From positions 1 to 38,611 of the forward strand of contig NZ_LWLS01000113.1 in assembly GCF_001905095.1 (NCBI RefSeq): 38,611 nucleotides of DNA. Reading direction: 5' to 3'. Below are positions 1-8,071 of the stretch, piece after piece (the stretch's first letter is position 1; each line of letters starts with the position of its first letter). The position numbers and the translations under genes were made by a program. The stretch is from Micromonospora sp. CB01531. GTDB taxonomy: Bacteria; Actinomycetota; Actinomycetes; Mycobacteriales; Micromonosporaceae. The notes beneath the pieces are model-generated. The model was not told where the DNA came from, did no database searches, and saw only the letters and a list, made by a program, of their open reading frames with translations.

Positions 1-7
1 CCCCCGA

Positions 8-32
8 CGAATTAACGCCGAGCAGCACTTAG
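8..32. repeat. Left copy of 25-bp terminal inverted repeat
   Basis: These 25 bases are the exact reverse complement of the last 25 bases of the window (38587-38611). Beyond them the two ends differ. The left copy also sits inside a short palindrome, with CCCCC at 1-5 and GGGGG at 32-36. An insertion-sequence terminal repeat left at an assembly break explains this most simply. Confidence 0.85.
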
Positions 33-99
33 GGGGAACTGCCAGTACACCCAAAAACGGTCACTCCCACCCGCGCGGGAAGCACTGTCAGATGGGTGC

Positions 100-1512
100 A
101 TGGCTTCATCTTCTGCGACCAGCGCGTCGGCATACGAACCGACCCGACGGCATACGAGCATGCTGCTCGGGCTCGTGCTGGTCAGCTACTTCATGATCGT
201 GCTGGACAACTCGATCATCTTCACCGGGCTGCCGCAGATCGAAGCCACGATGGGCCTAACCGCCACCGGGCTGGCGTGGGTGCAGAACGCCTACACCCTC
301 GTCTTCGGCGGGCTGCTGCTCCTTGGCGCTCGCGCCGGTGACCTCCTCGGCCGGCGCCGCGTGTTCATCGCTGGGCTCGCCGTGTTCGGGCTCGCCTCGT
401 TCCTGATCGGCACCGCGCAGAACGAGACGTGGATCATCGCCGCCCGTGCCCTCCAGGGCATCGGAGCCACGATCGTCGCGCCCTCCTCCCTGTCCCTCAT
501 CACGGCGCTGTTCCCGGCAGGCCCGGAACGCACCCGGGCCGTCGCCGCCTACGGCACCACCGCGGGGCTCGGTGCCAGCCTCGGCCTCCTCGTCGGCGGT
601 GCACTGGCCTCGTGGGTGTCGTGGCGGGCCGGCTTCTTCATCAACGTGCCCATCGCAATCCGCATGATCGCTGGTGCTGCCCGATACCTGCCGGCCTTCG
701 GCACCCAGCGAGGCCGCTTCGACCTGCCCGGCGCAATCACCTCGACCCTCGGCACGGGTGCGCTCGTGTACGGCATCATCAACGCCGCAGACCACGGCTG
801 GACCGACCCGCCAACGATCATCACCCTCGTCATCGGTGTGGTCGTGCTCGCCATCTTCGTGCTGAACGAATGGCGCGCCGAGCAGCCCATCATGCCGCTG
901 CGGCAGTTCGCCAGCCGGGAACGATCGGGCGCAGCGATCGCGCGGTTGCTGTTCGCAGGCACCATGATCGCGTTCTTCTTCTTCACTACCCAGTTCTTCC
1001 AAGGCGTCTACCACTGGACGCCGCTGCAAGCCGGACTCGGGTTCCTGCCGATGACACTCATTCAATTCGCGTCCTCCCTGCTCGTCTCTCGGCTCACCCG
1101 TCAGTTCGGCAGCGCCCCGCTGGTCGCAACGGGGCTCGCGCTCGTGCTGGCCGGAATGATCTGGATCGCTCAGATCACTGCCAATACCTCGTTCCTGGCA
1201 GGTGCGGTCGGACCGCTCGTACTCATCGGCCTCGGCCAGGGCATCGCGTTCGGTCCGCTTACCGCCGCCGGAATCGTCGGAGCCCGAGCCGAGGACGCAG
1301 GAGCCGCCTCCGGCCTGGTCAACACCGCCCACCAGCTCGGCTCCACTCTCGGCGTGGCGATCCTCACCTCCGTGGCCGCCACAGCGACCAGCCTCGAAAG
1401 CAGGATTGCCCATGCCTACCCAGGCGGCGCAGCGATGGTCGGCGTCGCCCTGGTCGCCGCGCTCGCACTCGTCTTGCCCGCCGAGATCGCGCACCGCAGG
1501 CAGGCCATATGA
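100..1512 (+). CDS. MFS drug-efflux-type transporter, DHA2 (EmrB/QacA-like)
   Basis: A 470-residue polytopic membrane protein that should export small molecules by proton antiport. It has about 14 hydrophobic segments, the first at residues 21-41. Residue patterns typical of the DHA2 family are visible: LDNSIIFTGLP in TM1, GDLLGRRRVF in the TM2-TM3 loop, and RALQGIGATIVAPSSLSLI in TM4. Length fits the family and no break is visible. The start at 100 is the first ATG before TM1; the upstream Shine-Dalgarno (GGGTG) is weak. Its stop overlaps the next start (ATGA), so it is translationally coupled to the Tat-signal peptide and the broken flavodoxin. That arrangement hints at a redox-linked efflux cassette. 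The substrate cannot be deduced. Confidence 0.88.
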   Translation: MASSSATSASAYEPTRRHTSMLLGLVLVSYFMIVLDNSIIFTGLPQIEATMGLTATGLAWVQNAYTLVFGGLLLLGARAGDLLGRRRVFIAGLAVFGLASFLIGTAQNETWIIAARALQGIGATIVAPSSLSLITALFPAGPERTRAVAAYGTTAGLGASLGLLVGGALASWVSWRAGFFINVPIAIRMIAGAARYLPAFGTQRGRFDLPGAITSTLGTGALVYGIINAADHGWTDPPTIITLVIGVVVLAIFVLNEWRAEQPIMPLRQFASRERSGAAIARLLFAGTMIAFFFFTTQFFQGVYHWTPLQAGLGFLPMTLIQFASSLLVSRLTRQFGSAPLVATGLALVLAGMIWIAQITANTSFLAGAVGPLVLIGLGQGIAFGPLTAAGIVGARAEDAGAASGLVNTAHQLGSTLGVAILTSVAATATSLESRIAHAYPGGAAMVGVALVAALALVLPAEIAHRRQAI

Positions 1513-1649
1513 CGGGTGATCTCAACCGCAGAACATTTCTGCAGGTCGGCGTCGTCGGCGCGGCAGCCCTCTCAGCCGCGCTCGCCGGCTGCGCGCCCGG
1601 AACAACCTTGCAGCAAGTCCCGCCACTCATGAAGGAGGAGCGAACATGA
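1509..1649 (+). CDS. Short peptide with twin-arginine signal and lipobox
   Basis: A 46-residue reading frame. It starts with a Tat motif (NRRTFLQ, residues 6-12), followed by a hydrophobic stretch (VGVVGAAALSAALAGC) that ends in a lipobox with Cys at residue 28. Almost nothing follows the lipobox, so it is either the signal-peptide end of a larger exported protein that has been cut short or a tiny lipoprotein. It overlaps the transporter stop and the following flavodoxin start by 4 bases each (ATGA), indicating one transcript. Related loci probably carry an exported flavodoxin whose signal peptide would look like this; that is inference. Confidence 0.55.
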   Translation: MTGDLNRRTFLQVGVVGAAALSAALAGCAPGTTLQQVPPLMKEERT

Positions 1650-2045
1650 CACGGACTCCCGGTTCCGAAGCTCTGCTGGTCTACTTCTAACGCGTGGGCG
1701 AAAACTACTACTACGGCGGTCGACGCAATCTCGACGTCGGCAACACCGAAGTCCTTGCAGGCATGATCCGCGAGCGGATTGACTGCGACGTCTACCGCAT
1801 TGAAGCTGCTGATCCCTACCCCGACGCCTACCAGCCCACCGTGGATCCAAGAACAACAGGATGATGCGTTCCCAAGCATCGCGGGCGAGCTCCCTGATGT
1901 CGCTCGCTACACGACTGTGCTCTTGGGCAGTCCTGTGCGGAATGTCCGCGCCCCGAGGATCATGTTCACCTTCATCGAAGGCGTAGACCTGACCGGGAAG
2001 ATCGTGTACCCCTTCGTTACTTACGCCGTCAGCGGCATCGGCAAC
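1646..2045 (+). pseudogene. Flavodoxin, broken by a stop and a frameshift
   Basis: Translation from 1646 gives a flavodoxin N-terminus (EALLVYF, stop, RVGENYYYGG). The stop TAA at 1688-1690 lies where related proteins have Ser of the FMN phosphate loop. The frame continues through NTEVLAGMIRERIDCDVYRI and then stops at 1863. After a frame change near 1845-1855 the same protein resumes (EQQDDAFPSIAGELPDVARY, then TVLLGSPVRNVRAP and FVTYAVSG). Similarity ends near 2045, where a palindrome and unrelated sequence begin, so the C-terminus is missing. FMN-dependent electron transfer would be the ancestral role. It is the third gene of the transporter operon. Two independent lesions and a lost end indicate a dead gene. 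Confidence 0.78.
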
Positions 2046-2072
2046 GTCGAGCAGGTCCTGCAAGCCAGTCAG

Positions 2073-2100
2073 CGTCAGCGCCGCCGCGGCGGTGCTGACG
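2073..2100. repeat. 28-bp near-perfect palindrome
   Basis: The sequence from CGTCAGC to GCTGACG is self-complementary over 28 bases except for one symmetric pair, which would be G-U in RNA. It lies at the point where flavodoxin similarity ends. It may mark a recombination junction or act as a terminator; there is no T-tract. Confidence 0.6.
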
Positions 2101-2491
2101 GGTTCGGCGGCGACCCGCAGGCGGTCCAAGTCCGCCGCGAGGTGGTGCAGGAGTTGCACGCCCGCGCTGCTGATCTGTTCACCGCCCGTGCTGTGATCGT
2201 TTGGGGAAATGCAAGGGAGTGGCTGCAAAGATGACCGTCTGATGTCGAGGCCGCGCCGACGTCGAATTGACGCTGGACTTGGATTCCGTGGCCAGGTGAT
2301 TTTTGTATTCTCGTTCGCGCGCACGGCGTTGTCCGTGTACTCTCACGGAGAGTCGCCAGGCGGGCTCACCGGTCGTGGGAAATCCGCAGGTTCTGCGGTC
2401 AGTATGGCGGCGAACTGGAGACCGATGCTCGCCGAGGATTCAGCGACGCGCGGTCCGGGGACCTGGCGGCTTTGACGTTTCGCGGCCCGGC
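2101..2491. other. Intergenic, no gene recognised
   Basis: Open frames exist on both strands at 2101-2234. The reverse-strand frame (QISSAGVQLLHHLAADLDRL) faintly resembles an N-terminal piece of a transposase, but the match is too weak to call. From 2235 to 2491 I see no coding signal. A short AT-richer patch (GATTTTTGTATTC) lies near 2298-2310. Confidence 0.4.
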
Positions 2492-2686
2492 CTACGGGCG
2501 AGCAACGATGGACAGTCGGAGGCCGGTCTCTGTTTCCTCGATGAGCACGCGTTCGCCGTGGCTGTGGTCTGGCAGCATCGCGTCGTACAGGTCTTCGTTG
2601 CTGATCTCCAGAGTGCCACCGGACCTGCGGATGAGGACGTTGACGTTGAGTACGGCGCGCAGGTTGACGTCGCTGAGGTAGCGCAT
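2492..2686 (-). CDS. Small hypothetical protein, 64 aa
   Basis: The start is ATG at 2686, chosen because GGAGA lies about 10 bases upstream on the reverse strand. The frame is open further upstream, but that extension is Arg/Pro-rich and looks like non-coding GC bias. The protein is acidic and well ordered (MRYLSDVNLRAVLNVNVLIR, and near the end HGERVLIEETETGLRLSIV), suggesting a small beta-rich fold. No signal peptide, membrane segment or known motif is visible. It stands alone between non-coding stretches. I do not recognise the family. Confidence 0.5.
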   Translation of the reverse strand: MRYLSDVNLRAVLNVNVLIRRSGGTLEISNEDLYDAMLPDHSHGERVLIEETETGLRLSIVARP

Positions 2687-3088
2687 GGGGGTTGTCTCCG
2701 TAGGTCCTGCTGCTCGGTTAGGCATGAAGGCAGTCCAGTTCCGGCTACCGGGATGACGTCGGCTCGTCAGGAACCGGTCGACGCGGCGGGTCGCTGCTCC
2801 AGGGGTGCGCTGGATGTCGCAACGAGGGCAGCTATGGCGACGAACGGTGCGGGTTGGTGCGCCGGGCGTGGACCCGGGTAAACGCTGCGGCGAACAAGGA
2901 CATCCGTGTGTTGCCTGCCTGTGTGCTGAGGTCGTGACAGGCCGGGTCGTGCCGGTGGGAGCCGGTCGGGCTGGGCGGCGATCGTTCCGCGCGACGAGTC
3001 CCTCGGCCCGGAGGCCGGTCACCTGTTCCTGCGGGCCGTAGTGGCGCGGCGGCGGGCCGCCAGGCCAGCGGTCCCAGCAGGGCCGCTC
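2687..3088. other. Intergenic, no supported gene
   Basis: Only long GC-biased open frames are present, with Arg/Pro-rich translations and no good ribosome-binding site. A 23-residue frame starting MSLFAAAFTRVHARR (reverse strand, about 2832-2903) is possible but has no Shine-Dalgarno. Confidence 0.35.
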
Positions 3089-3262
3089 TCACCGAGCTGT
3101 CGACTCGTCGAGTTCGGCGGGGTCGAGACGCAGGGTCGCGAGCAGCCCGGCGTGCTGGGTGGTGTCGACCTGCTCCGGCAGCTCCCGCTCGACCCAGTCG
3201 GCCCTGGTGTGCTGGCCGCGCCGACGCAGCGCGGAGACGATCGTGTGCCGGGCGATTGTCAT
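3089..3262 (-). CDS. Possible separate 57-aa protein nested at the end of the DUF5994 frame
   Basis: ATG at 3262 is preceded by GAGGAG with about 6 bases spacing, one of the best ribosome-binding sites in this part. The product is a compact basic/acidic helical protein (TIVSALRRRGQHTRADWVER, then ELPEQVDTTQHAGLLATLRL). It is in frame with the DUF5994 gene, so it could be an internal translation product or an independent gene whose upstream neighbour lost its stop codon. No function is known to me. Confidence 0.45.
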   Translation of the reverse strand: MTIARHTIVSALRRRGQHTRADWVERELPEQVDTTQHAGLLATLRLDPAELDESTAR

Positions 3263-3925
3263 GGTCTGCTCCTCGGTGGCGATGGTGGGAAGATTGTCGG
3301 TCCTTCGCTGCGTCGGCGGAGGTGCTGTCGGTGCGGGCGCCGGTTCGGTTGGCGCAGAGTGTCCGGCGGGTCCAGCGTCGGCTATGCGGGAAGCGACCGC
3401 GGCAAATTCGCCGGGGGCGGTGCGGAGACGGCCGCCACCCCCTCCCAGGTGTGCCAGCCCCTGCTGTCGGCCGTCGCCTCGGACATCGTGCGCGGCGACG
3501 GTGAGCAGCTGCGGAGTATGGACAATGTTGCCGGCGGTGGCGGCGCGCGCCATCGCCGCCTCGGCCAGGTCGACCGGGGTATCCGGCGGGACGACCAGCA
3601 GGTCGACCCGATCTTCGTTGAGGCAGATGGCGGTCAGCAGGCTGGCGGGCTGACTGGTGAAGTAGCCCAAGCGCAGCACCCTGCCGCCGATGGTCAGGCG
3701 GCGTGGGTTGCCGTCCCAGGTCTCGGTGTTGAGAAGCAGCCGGACGATCGGCCCGTGCAGCAGGTCGATGGCGAGGACGAGGCCGGGCAGCTCCGCGAGC
3801 GGATTTGTCGAGCGGGGCCACCAGCCGCCGTCGAGCAGCGTGCGCGCGGACCGGGTCGGTTCGATCCGCAGGCGCGGCGTCGATGGCGGCGATGGGGGAG
3901 CGAGGGCGTTGGTCGGTGGCGTCAT
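3089..3925 (-). CDS. DUF5994 family protein
   Basis: A 278-residue soluble protein. Residues about 18-140 match the actinobacterial DUF5994 domain by its hallmarks: RLRIEPTRSARTLLDGGWWP, LLNTETWDGNPRRL, GRVLRLGYFTS and LLVVPPDTP. The function of this domain is unknown. Residues about 145-220 are Gly/Pro-rich linker. The last 57 residues (MTIARHTIVSALRRRGQHTR onward) look like a separate small protein with its own strong Shine-Dalgarno, listed separately. Either the two are truly fused or a frame error removed the stop between them. AAGGAT lies just upstream of the ATG at 3925. No operon partner is evident. Confidence 0.65.
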   Translation of the reverse strand: MTPPTNALAPPSPPSTPRLRIEPTRSARTLLDGGWWPRSTNPLAELPGLVLAIDLLHGPIVRLLLNTETWDGNPRRLTIGGRVLRLGYFTSQPASLLTAICLNEDRVDLLVVPPDTPVDLAEAAMARAATAGNIVHTPQLLTVAAHDVRGDGRQQGLAHLGGGGGRLRTAPGEFAAVASRIADAGPAGHSAPTEPAPAPTAPPPTQRRTDNLPTIATEEQTMTIARHTIVSALRRRGQHTRADWVERELPEQVDTTQHAGLLATLRLDPAELDESTAR

Positions 3926-4042
3926 GTTGGATCCTTATCGCCGTGACCGCGGGTTAGCGGTGGGGTGTTGCGCGGGGTCGCGCCATCCGCCGGGTGGGTG
4001 CCGGTTCGCCGACCCGTCTGGCCGGGTCGTCGGTTGCCCCGC

Positions 4043-4258
4043 TCAGTGGCGGCGCTGCAGTTGGGTGATGCGGGCGGTGCGGATCACCATGGCGACGATC
4101 GCGAGCGGCGCGCCGTGGCGCGGACGCCGATCCGGGTCGCGCTGGCGCGGATCAACGGCACCCGGCTCGGTGGGAGGGGGGAGTGGTTCCCCATGCTCCG
4201 GCGGCGGGAGGTCGGTCGGGCCGCTGCGGATCGGGTGCTTCGGGTACGAACATGGCAT
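4043..4258 (-). CDS. Possible small hypothetical protein, 71 aa
   Basis: The reverse frame reads MPCSYPKHPIRSGP, a Pro-rich middle, and an ordered basic C-terminus (APLAIVAMVIRTARITQLQR). GAGGGG lies about 6 bases upstream of the ATG at 4258. A second ATG four bases further in opens another frame (MFVPEAPDPQRPD) with equally good spacing. A one-base slip early in the gene, joining MFVPEAPDPQRPD to the long frame, is therefore also possible. The gene is weakly supported and its role is unknown. Confidence 0.3.
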   Translation of the reverse strand: MPCSYPKHPIRSGPTDLPPPEHGEPLPPPTEPGAVDPRQRDPDRRPRHGAPLAIVAMVIRTARITQLQRRH

Positions 4259-4474
4259 CCCCTCGGGCGAGCCGGCGTGGCGGGCACCTCAGGAGTGGGA
4301 TGTCGTCGATTCCGGGATGGCCCCAGCCTACACCTGTCCGGGCCGGTCAGATCGGTGACGCCGCAACAGGGGCCGGGGCTCACTCCGAACGGTCCGTGGT
4401 CAGCGCCCGCCCGACGACGCGCAGCTGCGCGAGATGGCCGGATTCGCCAGGACCCGAACACCGAGGTGACCGAG

Positions 4475-4543
4475 TCAGCCGCCGAACCACAACGCCGATC
4501 CGACGTCGTGTACGGCGTGGTTGTCGGTCGCGGTCAGCTGCAT
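4475..4543 (-). pseudogene. N-terminal remnant of a small membrane protein
   Basis: ATG at 4543 has a strong AGAGGAG Shine-Dalgarno 7-8 bases upstream. It starts 22 residues (MQLTATDNHAVHDVGSALWF then GG) that resemble the beginning of an actinobacterial membrane protein of about 150-200 residues. A stop TGA follows at once and no continuation is recognisable in another frame. Inference: a gene truncated after its first segment. Recognition is from memory only. Confidence 0.35.
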
Positions 4544-4870
4544 GATCAGGCTCCTCTGCTCGACGTCCGCGTACTCGTCGACAGCCCCGGTAGGGGGCGA
4601 AAACCCTTTTCATGCGCTTTTGCTCAAAGAGGCGGTTGGCCGACCCCTGGTTTCCTTCGCGTTCCCGCTGGTAGCTCGTGGGATGGTGCGTGGCGGGGTG
4701 TTGACACCTGCCGGACGCCAACTGCGGTGACCACTACCTCGGTGGTGAGGTTACCGGTAGCTCGGGGGCAGTGATGTTCCCTGGGTTCGATGGAGTCAGG
4801 TTGGTTGACTCGTCAGGCTCGTCGCTCGTTGAGGATCCGGTTACACACCTTTACTCGCGGGCACCTGGTG
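4544..4870. other. Intergenic with AT-rich patch
   Basis: No gene seen. An AT-richer patch at about 4600-4635 (GAAAACCCTTTTCATGCGC) could hold the promoter of the remnant gene on the reverse strand. Confidence 0.35.
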
Positions 4871-6109
4871 CTAGAAGGCGGGGGAGGGTGCTTCGGGCGG
4901 GCGTCCATGGGCGCGAACGATGTCCGCGGTGGCTACCCCGGCCAGGACCAGGTTCGCGACGATGGCGACTCCCAGCGGTGGGACGTATACCATCACCGGC
5001 GCGGCGACGGCCAGCACGAGCAGTGCGACCAGCCGGGATGGGGAGACCCGGCTGAATACCTCGTACTCGAATCGGGCTCGGCCGGCCAGGAACAACGCGG
5101 GCCCGCCGAGAACGACGCCGACGAGCCCGAGGGTGGTGTCGCCGCTGGGATGGCTGATGATGGTTTCGGCTCCGGCTGCGGCGACGACGATGCCGGCCAC
5201 CATGATCAGGTGGGTGTAGGGCGCTGACCGTACGAGCCGGCCCGGGTCACGGGAGGACTCGATGGCGGCCTGTAGCAGGGCCCCGGCGCGTTGGCGGTAG
5301 ATCTGCCACAGCAGCACGGTGGTGACGAACGTGAGCACGAACGCGACGGTCCGGTCGAGCGCGAATCCGCCGCCGGCGTATGTCAGGGTGGGGATCAGGA
5401 TGAGGTCGCCGAGGGCGAGAGTGAAGAACTGCTGGTAGCGTTCGGCCAGGTGTTCGGCCGCTAGCCTGTACTGCGACCCGGGTATCCGACCGAGCCGGGG
5501 TGTGGGGTAGCGGAGCCAGGCCGACCCGTAATCCAGGGCGAGAGCCGCCGTCCACAGCGCGCCACGCGCGGTGCCCGCCACGGTGGCTCCGGCGAGCCAT
5601 GGCACGGCCGAGACGGAGAACCAGAAGAGGAATCGCACGGCGTGTCGACGTGCCTGCGGCCCCTGCAAGGCGGGCGCCAGGAAGAGATTGCGGCCTAGGT
5701 GGATCGCCACGTAGGCGGCCGCGAAGACCACGGCGTCGCGGGTGAAGGCCGTGGGCAGCGCGGCGGCCATCAGTAAGGTGCCGAACATGACCGAGATGGT
5801 CATGAGGTAGATCGGTGGCCGGTGCGGCAGGTAGAGGTCGGTCGTGAGCGCGGTGACCGACCAGACCCACCAGAGCGCCATCAGCAGGACCAGGGTTTGA
5901 AAAGCGCCGGGCCAGGTCAGATCGGCAGCCAGCTTCTGCGAGGTCAGGGCGAGCGCGGCAACGAAGACCAGATCGAGGAACAGTTCCAACAGGGTTGCTC
6001 GTTGCGGTCCCCCGGCCGGGCGGGTCAGCCCTACCGCCCGGTCGTTCGTCACGGGTCGCCCGATCTGGTGAACGGTCGGCCACCGGCAATTGGCGGCTCG
6101 CCTCGACAC
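4871..6109 (-). CDS. ltrA: Low temperature requirement protein A (LtrA) family membrane protein
   Basis: A 412-residue polytopic membrane protein. It matches the LtrA family by its opening block (RATLLELFLDLVFVAALALT) and about ten to twelve hydrophobic helices. Typical loops include RFLFWFSVSAVPW and the polar helix HLAERYQQFFTLALGDLILI. LtrA was named for cold growth of Listeria; the biochemical role is unknown. The listed start is GTG at 6109. GTG at 6052 (VTNDRAVGLTRP) is the main alternative and would drop 19 residues of poor quality. A promoter lies at 6143-6170. It neighbours cspA and a fatty-acid desaturase, which fits a cold-response grouping. The protein appears intact. Confidence 0.83.
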   Translation of the reverse strand: MSRRAANCRWPTVHQIGRPVTNDRAVGLTRPAGGPQRATLLELFLDLVFVAALALTSQKLAADLTWPGAFQTLVLLMALWWVWSVTALTTDLYLPHRPPIYLMTISVMFGTLLMAAALPTAFTRDAVVFAAAYVAIHLGRNLFLAPALQGPQARRHAVRFLFWFSVSAVPWLAGATVAGTARGALWTAALALDYGSAWLRYPTPRLGRIPGSQYRLAAEHLAERYQQFFTLALGDLILIPTLTYAGGGFALDRTVAFVLTFVTTVLLWQIYRQRAGALLQAAIESSRDPGRLVRSAPYTHLIMVAGIVVAAAGAETIISHPSGDTTLGLVGVVLGGPALFLAGRARFEYEVFSRVSPSRLVALLVLAVAAPVMVYVPPLGVAIVANLVLAGVATADIVRAHGRPPEAPSPAF

Positions 6110-6142
6110 TCGGCCGCCCGGCTGCCCCTAGACACGATCTTA

Positions 6143-6170
6143 ATCTTACAAATCGCCCCCTTCGGTCCAA
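6143..6170 (-). promoter_or_regulatory. Putative promoter of the LtrA gene
   Basis: On the reverse strand TTGGAC (6170-6165) is followed after 16 bases by TAAGAT (6148-6143). This is close to the main vegetative sigma consensus and 30-40 bases upstream of the GTG at 6109. A second TAAGAT-like hexamer follows immediately. Confidence 0.55.
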
Positions 6171-6367
6171 TCGTAAATAGGACTGAACCGCCGAGTACCC
6201 ACGAACGACACCGCGTTGCCGCCCCCGCCGCGCGACCGCGGTCGTGCAGGCCCTCCTCGTCCTGCACCGCCCCGAGACCGGCCGCTGCTCAGGGTGAAAC
6301 GGCTCGGTGCGGCCGCGCCGAAGGGTGCACGACGCCGGCGGCGCGAGCAGCGGTGGGGCGATCAGGC

Positions 6368-6515
6368 TCACAGCGGCGGGATAGGCGCCAGGAAGACGAC
6401 GGCCAGGATCAGCGGCAGGACGGTGCGCGTCGCGGCTGTTGGCCGCGTTGGTGCGCACCACGTTGGCGGTCTGCCCGGCGACCAGGGCGTGGGTGCCGGG
6501 GGAGGGGAAGCAACT
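6368..6515 (-). pseudogene. MMPL-family transporter fragment
   Basis: The reverse strand encodes a short stretch typical of the MMPL/RND exporter core, just before the membrane domain: PGTHALVAGQTANVVRTNAA then NSRDA. After a 2-base deletion in a GCGC run near 6430 it continues RTVLPLILAVVFL, where intact members continue into a long hydrophobic domain. Here it ends at TGA 6370-6368. Only about 45 residues of a protein usually 700 or more residues long survive. It lies between the LtrA promoter and the cspA leader and is plainly non-functional. Confidence 0.6.
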
Positions 6516-6718
6516 CATGTTGTCCGGCTTGTGCCCTATCCGAGCGTGGTACGGTGGGTCCCGTTGCAGTTGTTTTCCGATATTTTGCCAGCGCGTGGTG
6601 GGTAGCTGACCCTCTCGGCGCTTGGTGTTTCCGGTCATCTCCGGATGTGGGCGATCAATACCGCGACGTCGGGGTCCGCACGGTGTGGGTCCCGAATCCA
6701 GCCTTCCAAGGAGAAGAC
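6516..6718 (+). promoter_or_regulatory. Promoter/5' leader of the cold-shock gene
   Basis: This stretch upstream of cspA has no coding signal. It contains a possible -10 (TACGGT near 6550) about 160 bases before the start codon, which would give the long untranslated leader common for csp mRNAs. AAGGAG at 6708-6713 is the ribosome-binding site. The promoter position is tentative. Confidence 0.35.
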
Positions 6719-6922
6719 ATGGCTGTCGGCACTGTGAAGTGGTTCAACGCTGACAAGGGCTTCGGGTTCATCACCCCGGACGGCGGTGGGGCGGACTTGT
6801 TCGCCCATTTCTCGGCGATCGCCTCGAACGGCTTCCGCAGCCTCGATGAGAACCAGCGGGTCGAGTTCGACATCACGCAGGGAGCCAAGGGCCCGCAGGC
6901 CGCGAACATCCGCGCCATCTGA
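6719..6922 (+). CDS. cspA: Cold-shock protein, CspA family
   Basis: A 67-residue single cold-shock domain, a beta-barrel that binds single-stranded nucleic acid and melts RNA structure. RNP1 (KGFGFITP, residues 14-21) and RNP2 (DLFAHFSAI, residues 27-35) are both present, as is the opening GTVKWFNADKGFGF. ATG at 6719 has AAGGAG 5 bases upstream. The long non-coding leader suggests post-transcriptional cold control. It lies about 80 bases upstream of the desaturase in the same direction, so the two may be co-transcribed. It is intact and identification is firm. Confidence 0.95.
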   Translation: MAVGTVKWFNADKGFGFITPDGGGADLFAHFSAIASNGFRSLDENQRVEFDITQGAKGPQAANIRAI

Positions 6923-7001
6923 ACCACTGCCGGCGCCTGCCTACCGCCCCTCGATGGTTGGCACGCGCCGGCGTCGGCGCAGCACCCGCCGGGAGGCGCT
7001 C

Positions 7002-8027
7002 ATGTCCATAGCGCCGCCGCAAACCGGCAGCGGAAGCCCATACGCCCATCTCCTGCACCAGATCCGTGGCGCCGGACTGCTGGAGCGCCGCACCGGGTAC
7101 TACATCTGGAAGATCGCCATCACCGGTCTACTGTTCGCGGCCGGCTGGACGGCCTTCGCGCTCATCGGGGACTCGTGGTGGGTACTGATCGTCGCCAGCT
7201 TCCTCGCGTTCGTCTTCACTCAACTCGGGTTCCTCGGCCACGACGCCGGGCACCAGCAGATCTTCGCGTCCCGGCGGGCGAACTACGTGCTCGGGCTGCT
7301 GCACGGCAACCTGGCCATCGGGCTGAGCTACGGCTGGTGGGTGGACAAGCACAACCGGCACCACGCCCACCCGAACACCGACGGCGCCGACCCGGACCTC
7401 GAGATCGGTGCGCTCGCGTTCACCTCGCGCCAAGCCGGCAACCGCGGCCGCATGGCCGCATTCGCGTACCGCTAGCAGGCATTCTTCTTCTTCCCGCTGC
7501 TTCTGCTGGAGGGCCTCAGCCTGCACGTGAACAGCGTGCGCGCCCTGCGGCGCCGCGCCGGACGCCCCCGCGCGTGGGAGGCGGTGCTGCTCGCCAGCCA
7601 CGTTGTCGGTTACCTCGGCGCGGTCTTCCTGGTACTTTCGCCGGTCCGTGCGGTCGTGTTCATCCTCGTCCAGCAGGGACTGTTCGGGCTTTACCTCGGG
7701 TGCAGTTTCGCGCCGAACCACAAGGGCATGGTGATCCTCGCCGCCGGGGACCGGACCGACTTCCTGCGCCGCCAGGTGCTCACGTCGCGGAACGTGCGCG
7801 GCCACTGGCTGACCGACTTCCTGCTTGGCGGCCTGAACTACCAGATCGAGCATCATCTGTTCCCCAGCATGCCCCGGTCGAACCTGCGCCGCGCGCAGAC
7901 GATCGTCGAGTCGTTCTGCCGCCGGCACGGCCTTACGTACTGTCAGACCGGCCTGTTCGAGTCGTACGCCCAAGCGCTACGCCACCTGCACCGGGTCGGA
8001 CGTACTCCCTGCCCGGCGGGCGCCTGA
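7002..8027 (+). pseudogene. Membrane fatty-acid desaturase interrupted by an in-frame amber codon
   Basis: Without the stop, translation gives about 341 residues of an acyl-lipid/acyl-CoA desaturase, a di-iron membrane enzyme that introduces double bases in fatty chains (double bonds) and so keeps membranes fluid. All three histidine boxes are intact: HDAGH (about residues 76-80), HNRHH (about 117-121), and QIEHHLFPSMPR near the C-terminus. A TAG at 7473-7475 interrupts FAYR-stop-QAFFFFPLLLL with the frame preserved on both sides. One base change from TAC or TAT (Tyr), or from CAG (Gln), explains it. Start is ATG at 7002 with GGGAGG upstream. A downstream ATG or GTG could restart translation at 7527, but that product would lack two histidine boxes. 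It is a recent pseudogene, a readthrough case or a base-call error. Confidence 0.85.
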
Positions 8028-8071
8028 AACCGGTCGCCCTGACCGGCGATCGTCCATGAACGGAGCATGTC

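Noticed and set aside
2101..2330. Transposase N-terminus on the reverse strand
   Set aside because: Only a faint resemblance over about 50 residues and no catalytic motif, so it is left as unassigned sequence.
2832..3821. A 329-codon reverse frame overlapping the DUF5994 gene
   Set aside because: Arg/Pro/Ala-rich, no ribosome-binding site, and in conflict with the DUF5994 frame, which has recognisable motifs.
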